Assembly: GCA_051649345.1 (NCBI GenBank)
Contig: JBOFGX010000303.1
Span: forward strand, 1-6,913
Source of the DNA: Leadbetterella sp051649345
GTDB lineage: Bacteria; Bacteroidota; Bacteroidia; Cytophagales; Spirosomataceae
Length of the DNA stretch: 6,913 bases
Direction of reading: 5' to 3'
Positions 5,023 to 6,913 of this stretch are shown one piece after another. The notes under the pieces are model-generated. The model saw only the letters and a list, made by a program, of their open reading frames with translations, was not told the origin of the DNA and did not search any database. Every line of letters starts with the position of its first letter. The first letter of the stretch is position 1. Made by a program: the position numbers and the translations under genes.

Positions 5023-5051
5023 AAAAAAAAAGACCACCTTAAGTGGTCTTT
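5023..5051 (-). terminator. Intrinsic terminator of the lipoprotein gene
   Basis: AAAGACCAC (5029-5037) and GTGGTCTTT (5043-5051) form a perfect 9-bp stem with a 5-base loop. On the minus strand it is followed by a run of T (complement of the A run 5023-5031). It starts 20 bases after the lipoprotein stop and separates that gene from the thiL promoter. Confidence 0.85.
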
Positions 5052-5071
5052 AATATGAAAAAGTGGCAATG

Positions 5072-5527
5072 TTATCTAGATTTTAGAACATATGTGTTCT
5101 TAGAGTTTCCCGTTTTAGGGCTATTTTGAGTAGCTACCAGAGTTAGTACGTTCGACGCATCAATAGTAGCTGTAAAATCAATCTTACCACCTGTGCCCGT
5201 TGGTTCTGGTGTAAGACCTGTTAAAGATACAGTACTTCCTGCGACAGAATACTTACCTGTAAATGAATTACCGTCAAACTCAGTCAAAGTCACGTTAGGA
5301 GGACTAGATAAATCTAATTTATATTTTGAATAATCAGTTGTATTTCCAGCAGCCCCTGCTTTATACACTTGTGTACTTCCATATTGAACAACATCCGCAC
5401 CCCAAACTAATTTTAGCTTGTCACTAAGTGTTTTTTCAGGATCAGCACTAGTGGAAGTTTTACCACAAGAAAATACTATTGTCGTTACAACTAGCAGTAA
5501 ACCTACTATTCTTTTTGAAATCATCAT
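5072..5527 (-). CDS. Small lipoprotein, possible lipocalin-like beta-barrel
   Basis: A 151-residue exported lipoprotein of unknown function. Residues 3-20 form a signal peptide (basic SKR, then a hydrophobic run) ending in the lipobox VFSC, with Cys21 as the lipidated residue followed by GKTSTSADPEK, a flexible low-complexity linker. The mature part, about 130 residues, is rich in Ser, Thr, Gly and alternating hydrophobic residues, with turns such as FDGNSFTGKY and PTGTGG and the end TYVLKSR, so it is likely all beta. The pattern LSDKLKLVWGADVVQY at the start of the mature domain and the evenly spaced strands recall the small lipocalin-like lipoproteins common in Bacteroidota, but the match is only by general appearance. 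Two ATG codons stand in tandem at the start and either may be used. It is a single-gene unit with its own terminator, divergent from the cytochrome b5-like gene. Confidence 0.8.
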   Translation of the reverse strand: MMISKRIVGLLLVVTTIVFSCGKTSTSADPEKTLSDKLKLVWGADVVQYGSTQVYKAGAAGNTTDYSKYKLDLSSPPNVTLTEFDGNSFTGKYSVAGSTVSLTGLTPEPTGTGGKIDFTATIDASNVLTLVATQNSPKTGNSKNTYVLKSR

Positions 5528-5581
5528 TTTTTTGAAATTTTAATAAGGTAACGCTAAAATACTGAATTTATTTGCAATGGG

Positions 5582-5589
5582 CAAAACTA
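5582..5589 (-). promoter_or_regulatory. Candidate -7 element for the lipoprotein gene
   Basis: Minus-strand TAGTTTTG, the same octamer as before thiL, lies 55 bases upstream of the lipoprotein ATG, with an expected start near 5575 and a leader of about 48 bases. No clear TTTG is present at the -33 distance. Confidence 0.4.
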
Positions 5590-5654
5590 CACCCATTTTT
5601 TTTAGGAAAAAGCGTTTTGTACAGTATAATTATCTTATAAGAATCAGCTTTAAC

Positions 5655-5686
5655 TCTGAATATTAAATTTTTGGATTGTATTTTTA
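5655..5686 (+). promoter_or_regulatory. Possible promoter of the cytochrome b5-like gene, very close to the start codon
   Basis: TCTG (5655-5658), a 20-base spacer and TATTTTTA (5679-5686) match the TTTG/TAnnTTTG consensus with one mismatch in each element, at the same spacing as the tRNA and small-RNA promoters. The expected start of transcription falls at about 5691-5693, right at the ATG, which would make the mRNA nearly leaderless. This also argues against the in-frame TTG at 5676 as start, since it would lie inside the promoter. Confidence 0.3.
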
Positions 5687-5690
5687 CAAA

Positions 5691-5918
5691 ATGAAAAAAA
5701 TCTCAAAATCGAGTCTTTCCCTTAGAAATGGTGTAGATAAAGAAGATATATGGGTAGCATACAAAGGTGTTGTTTATGATGTGACCAGCTCTAGACTTTG
5801 GAAAAAAGGTATGCATTATGAACATTTGGCAGGGCAAGATCTCACGGAAGAGCTTAAGGATGCCCCTCATACGGAATCAGTTTTTGAAAAATTTCCAGTA
5901 GTCGGCAATTTAGATTGA
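5691..5918 (+). CDS. Cytochrome b5 / MAPR-like heme-binding domain protein
   Basis: A 75-residue single-domain soluble protein of the small bacterial cytochrome b5/steroid-binding-like family. Motifs are DIWVAYKGVVYDVTSSRLWKKG (19-40) and HLAGQDLTEELKDAPHTESVF (45-65), ending in FPVVGNLD. The AGQDLTEEL..APH part aligns with the AGGDATE...GH segment of cytochrome b5, putting His60 at the second axial ligand. The first ligand is uncertain because the HPGG motif is missing and the linker is short; His42 or His45 are candidates, or the tyrosine-type binding of MAPR proteins applies. Role probably heme binding or electron transfer; no partner oxidoreductase is nearby. No signal peptide or anchor, but the next gene, 18 bases on, encodes a small membrane protein and may be co-transcribed. 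ATG at 5691 is chosen over an upstream TTG at 5676. Confidence 0.85.
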   Translation: MKKISKSSLSLRNGVDKEDIWVAYKGVVYDVTSSRLWKKGMHYEHLAGQDLTEELKDAPHTESVFEKFPVVGNLD

Positions 5919-5936
5919 ATTTTACTTATTATTATA

Positions 5937-6167
5937 ATGAATAAACTTGTAAATACCTTACTATTATTTGGTTCACTAGGATTTTTGCTCATTTGGGTGG
6001 ATAGATTTCTGTATAAGAATTATGGATTTGGAGATTCGTACTTTTTCTTAATGTTTTCATTAGGAGGCTTTTTATATTACTTATATAGAAGGGGTTTGCA
6101 AATAAATAGCAAGTCTACACCGAAAGAAACCTCAGAAAAGAATAAAAAGAATAAAGGGAAGGCATAG
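5937..6167 (+). CDS. Small two-helix membrane protein, function unknown
   Basis: I do not recognise a family for this 76-residue protein. Two hydrophobic segments, at about residues 5-21 and 35-50, are joined by a short polar and aromatic loop (VDRFLYKNYGFGDS). Arg51-Arg52 and a very polar, lysine- and asparagine-rich tail (residues 53-76) follow, so a hairpin with both ends in the cytoplasm fits the positive-inside rule. It starts with ATG 18 bases after the cytochrome b5-like gene on the same strand, so an operon is likely, and it could anchor or partner that protein; this is inference from position. Its last 36 bases overlap the end of the UbiA-like gene on the other strand, so the lysine-rich tail is antisense to a hydrophobic helix. 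The gene is believable because of its membrane hairpin and tight spacing, but the tail could be a product of the overlap. Confidence 0.65.
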   Translation: MNKLVNTLLLFGSLGFLLIWVDRFLYKNYGFGDSYFFLMFSLGGFLYYLYRRGLQINSKSTPKETSEKNKKNKGKA

Positions 6168-6913
6168 TAGTAGGTCAAGGATTAAATTGAAATAATTTGA
6201 GATTTTTGATGACAAGATGACCATAAAACTAGTGCTAACTGCTGCAATAAGTAATCCTATGGGGTACATTTTCAATTCCTCTATGCTATTACTGAAAAAA
6301 AACAACACACAAAAAATAATTATGGAGCTCAATACATTAATGGCTCTTCGTCCTTTTGAAAGGGACAAATGATAATAAATATTTTGATTTGTATCAAACC
6401 TTTCTTTTTCTATCCACGACTTAGTCAGTGCATGTTCTAAGATTAGGATAAAAAAAACGAGTGAAAGTATCCAGGTTGACGAGTTAATGCTTGATTTTGC
6501 AATAATTGGAAGTCCTACTACGCTTAGACTAAAAATTAAAGGCAAGCATATTTCTTTTAGGAAGAATAATCTTTTGGATCTAAATACAAATAGTCCATAA
6601 ACCCCCATTAAAGAGGCAATTATTAAGCCTAAAATCAATGTTTCTTTGTCTAAAAAGAAAACACCAAACGTTCCAATGAGTATCAAACATAAACAAATTA
6701 TGGATAAATTGAACTGATGTATATCTATGAATTTATGTCTTTCGTTTAAAGCCGTACTTCTTACATTGTCTAAAATGCCGTCAAGCGTATAAATTACAAA
6801 AACAGCTATCCCAAGCAACCCTATAGCTAAGTAATTAGGGGTATCACCTTGCAGGCAATAAAAACAATAGCAATTACCACAAGCCATTAGGATAGGTAAA
6901 ATACTAAGATTTT
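6132..6913 (-). CDS. UbiA-like polytopic membrane protein, 5' end outside window
   Basis: The frame stays open to the window edge, so the N terminus is probably missing: residues upstream of the ATG at 6885-6887 (SILPIL) extend the first helix naturally. The protein is almost wholly hydrophobic, with about eight or nine membrane segments, and resembles the UbiA prenyltransferase superfamily. Counting from the ATG at 6887, helix two ends in VIYTLDGILDN with a DxxxD motif (Asp36, Asp40), the position of the first aspartate-rich Mg-diphosphate site. NERHKF (49-54) follows, and YGLFVFRSKRLFFLKE (97-112) corresponds to the YxxxKR region. The second acidic motif is weak (WIEKERFD, 158-165), so activity as a prenyltransferase and the substrate are uncertain. 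Members of this kind in Bacteroidota are mostly unstudied. Four cysteines sit close together (Cys3, 6, 8, 11). The 3' end overlaps the small membrane protein gene by 36 bases. Confidence 0.7.
   Translation of the reverse strand, partial: NLSILPILMACGNCYCFYCLQGDTPNYLAIGLLGIAVFVIYTLDGILDNVRSTALNERHKFIDIHQFNLSIICLCLILIGTFGVFFLDKETLILGLIIASLMGVYGLFVFRSKRLFFLKEICLPLIFSLSVVGLPIIAKSSINSSTWILSLVFFILILEHALTKSWIEKERFDTNQNIYYHLSLSKGRRAINVLSSIIIFCVLFFFSNSIEELKMYPIGLLIAAVSTSFMVILSSKISNYFNLILDLLLCLPFILFILF

Noticed and set aside
5676..5690. TTG at 5676 as start of the cytochrome b5-like gene
   Set aside because: It would add only five residues (MYFYK) absent from the family and would lie within the probable promoter; ATG at 5691 is better.
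1..6913. CRISPR array, insertion sequence or phage remnant
   Set aside because: No regularly spaced direct repeats, no transposase or integrase fragments and no terminal inverted repeats with target duplications were seen.

Overview
The window looks like chromosomal DNA from a member of the Bacteroidota, most likely a Cytophagales-type environmental bacterium, though genus cannot be read from it. The reasons are: strong AT bias; no Shine-Dalgarno tracts before the genes; repeated promoter elements of the Bacteroidota type (TTTG about 20 bases before TAnnTTTG); a GH97 glycosidase end; a secreted protein family that I know only from this phylum; and a small lipoprotein. No mobile element, phage gene or CRISPR array is visible.

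Left part (1-1820): the 3' end of a GH97-type alpha-glycosidase faces the pyruvate dehydrogenase E1 beta gene (pdhB), and one hairpin between them can terminate both. Upstream of pdhB lies about 440 bases of gene-free, very AT-rich DNA in which the heptamer TACTTGA/TCAAGTA recurs four times, twice as a perfect dyad.

Middle (1820-2290): two non-coding transcription units converge. On the plus strand a perfect-looking promoter (1821-1852), preceded by phased A/T tracts, and a strong intrinsic terminator (1934-1965) bracket about 105 bases without an open reading frame. I call this an orphan small RNA, the most promising undescribed element here. On the minus strand a tRNA-Leu(CAA) has its own equally good promoter and terminator.

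Right part (2290-6913): a secreted protein of about 420 residues (a family often labelled 'asparagine synthetase B', apparently wrongly) converges on a two-gene minus-strand operon of thiL (thiamine-monophosphate kinase) and a SelW/Rdx-like CxxC protein. The ThiL has Asn in place of two normally invariant metal-binding Asp residues. Next are a minus-strand lipoprotein gene with its terminator, a divergent pair of small plus-strand genes (a cytochrome b5/MAPR-like protein and a two-helix membrane protein), and a UbiA-like membrane protein that runs off the right edge and overlaps the small membrane protein gene tail to tail.

Functional links are modest. ThiL makes thiamine diphosphate, the cofactor of the E1 enzyme to which PdhB belongs, but the two genes are not co-transcribed. 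Most of the window is a patchwork of short housekeeping units.
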